Positions 63,397 through 64,000 of a stretch of DNA of 64,000 nt are shown in pieces (the first letter of the stretch is position 1; the number at the start of each line of letters is the position of its first letter). A model generated the notes under the pieces. That model was not told the origin of the DNA and ran no database searches. It saw only the letters and a list, made by a program, of their open reading frames with translations. Made by a program: the position numbers and the translations under genes. The stretch spans positions 124,001 to 188,000 of the forward strand of contig NZ_SDMO01000005.1 of NCBI RefSeq assembly GCF_004798905.1, written 5' to 3'. This stretch comes from Halomonas borealis (GTDB taxonomy: Bacteria; Pseudomonadota; Gammaproteobacteria; Pseudomonadales; Halomonadaceae).

Positions 63397-64000
63397 ATGA
63401 GCGAGAAGATCCACGTCACGGCCCCCCTCGTGGTCCTGCACGGCGACGAGATGGCACAAGTCGCCTTCGAGACGATCCTGGACAGGTTCGTGACGTCGCG
63501 GCTGGCCATCGACCTGGTCGAGATCGACCTGACCGCCGAGCACCGGCTGGTGACCAACGGCCAGGCGGTGATGGACGCCATCGACGCGCTCAATCGCCAC
63601 GGGGTAGGCATCAAGAACGCCGGCATGACCGTCAACCGCGAGCAACGCGACGCCCTGCTCGCCAAGCATCCCGAGCTGGACGCCGCCAGCCTCCATCCGC
63701 TGGCCACCAAGTCGCCCAACGGCGCGATCCGCAAGGGCATCGGCGGCAACATCACCCGCGAAGACATCGAGTTTCGCAACCTCAAGGTCGACACCCCGCA
63801 GTGGATCGGCCGCGATATCGAGGTCGAGACCATGGAACACGGCGGCATCAAGGACAGCTACAACGCCTTGTCCGAGGCCACCGGCATCGTCAAGCTGCTG
63901 TTCGTCGGCCAAAGCGGTGACCCGGTCGAGCTGCACCGCCGCGAGGTCGACAAGGGCGATCCCTGGCTGCTGGCCACCAACGATCTGGACGACGTCAAGG
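63397..64000 (+). CDS. isocitrate/isopropylmalate dehydrogenase family protein, 3' end outside window
   Basis: The first 201 codons are in the window and stay open to the edge. APLVVLHGDEMAQVAFETI and ATKSPNGAIRKGIGGN match the IDH1-type isocitrate dehydrogenases (DGDEMTRI and KSPNGTIRN) rather than the E. coli Icd type. The serine of KSPNG is the substrate site. AGGAAGAG precedes the ATG. It probably oxidatively decarboxylates isocitrate with NADP, but the other half must be read for certainty. Confidence 0.75.
   Translation, partial: MSEKIHVTAPLVVLHGDEMAQVAFETILDRFVTSRLAIDLVEIDLTAEHRLVTNGQAVMDAIDALNRHGVGIKNAGMTVNREQRDALLAKHPELDAASLHPLATKSPNGAIRKGIGGNITREDIEFRNLKVDTPQWIGRDIEVETMEHGGIKDSYNALSEATGIVKLLFVGQSGDPVELHRREVDKGDPWLLATNDLDDVK

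Overview
The window is high-G+C DNA from a gammaproteobacterium, most likely a halophilic member of the Halomonadaceae. That placement rests on base composition and the mix of gene families (cyo-type quinol oxidase, a complete deo cluster, SbcCD, Rnk, MntP with its riboswitch, an amidoligase pair) and is an inference. Apart from one AT-rich cassette and one broken regulator, the genes look like an intact chromosomal core. No tRNA, rRNA, CRISPR array, transposase or integrase was recognised.

Layout. 1-3081 (minus strand): start of a cytochrome o ubiquinol oxidase operon (cyoA, cyoB, first 17 codons of cyoC). 3360-11662: a nucleoside salvage and catabolism island, with deoR facing a Tsx-like outer-membrane channel, a NupC-type transporter, then deoC, deoA, deoB, deoD, cdd and a small unknown gene. 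Together these import nucleosides, cleave them and feed deoxyribose 1-phosphate to glycolysis. 11690-12948: a small monooxygenase-fold protein and a dienelactone hydrolase. 13000-14239: an AT-rich, integron-like gene cassette with one unknown 387-residue protein carrying a possible HEPN motif. 14514-19067: a glutaredoxin-like protein lacking its nucleophilic cysteine, an MscS-family channel, and an amidoligase/glutamine-amidotransferase pair. 19148-28920: OsmC, an aldo/keto reductase, DUF1415, endonuclease V, SbcD/SbcC, an SDR enzyme, a membrane ABM protein and Rnk.

28970-40004: NADP-type glutamate dehydrogenase, an ArgE-like deacetylase, a GATase, a gntR remnant broken by an 11-bp tandem duplication beside a galactose-dehydrogenase-like gene, a DMT transporter, the DeaD RNA helicase, a YaiI-like protein, a glutathionyl-hydroquinone reductase and a LysR regulator. 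40266-44647: three peptidoglycan enzymes (M23 endopeptidase behind a LexA-box-like site, and two unrelated L,D-transpeptidase types). 44737-50048: SDR, Prx5-type peroxiredoxin, PhoX phosphatase with a Pho-box-like site, and PIN-PhoH.

50149-64000: zinc ribbon, carboxylesterase, SLC13/RCK permease, cold-shock protein, CBS protein, glutamate-synthase-like FMN enzyme, a tandem repeat, a yybP-ykoY manganese riboswitch ahead of mntP, HPP membrane protein, PhoD-like phosphatase, PepSY reductase, DUF2946, a PgpA homologue, YtoQ, ChaC and the start of an isocitrate-dehydrogenase-like gene cut by the window end. The strongest novelty candidates are the lone integron-like cassette, the amidoligase/GATase pair, and the LexA-box-like site before the M23 endopeptidase.
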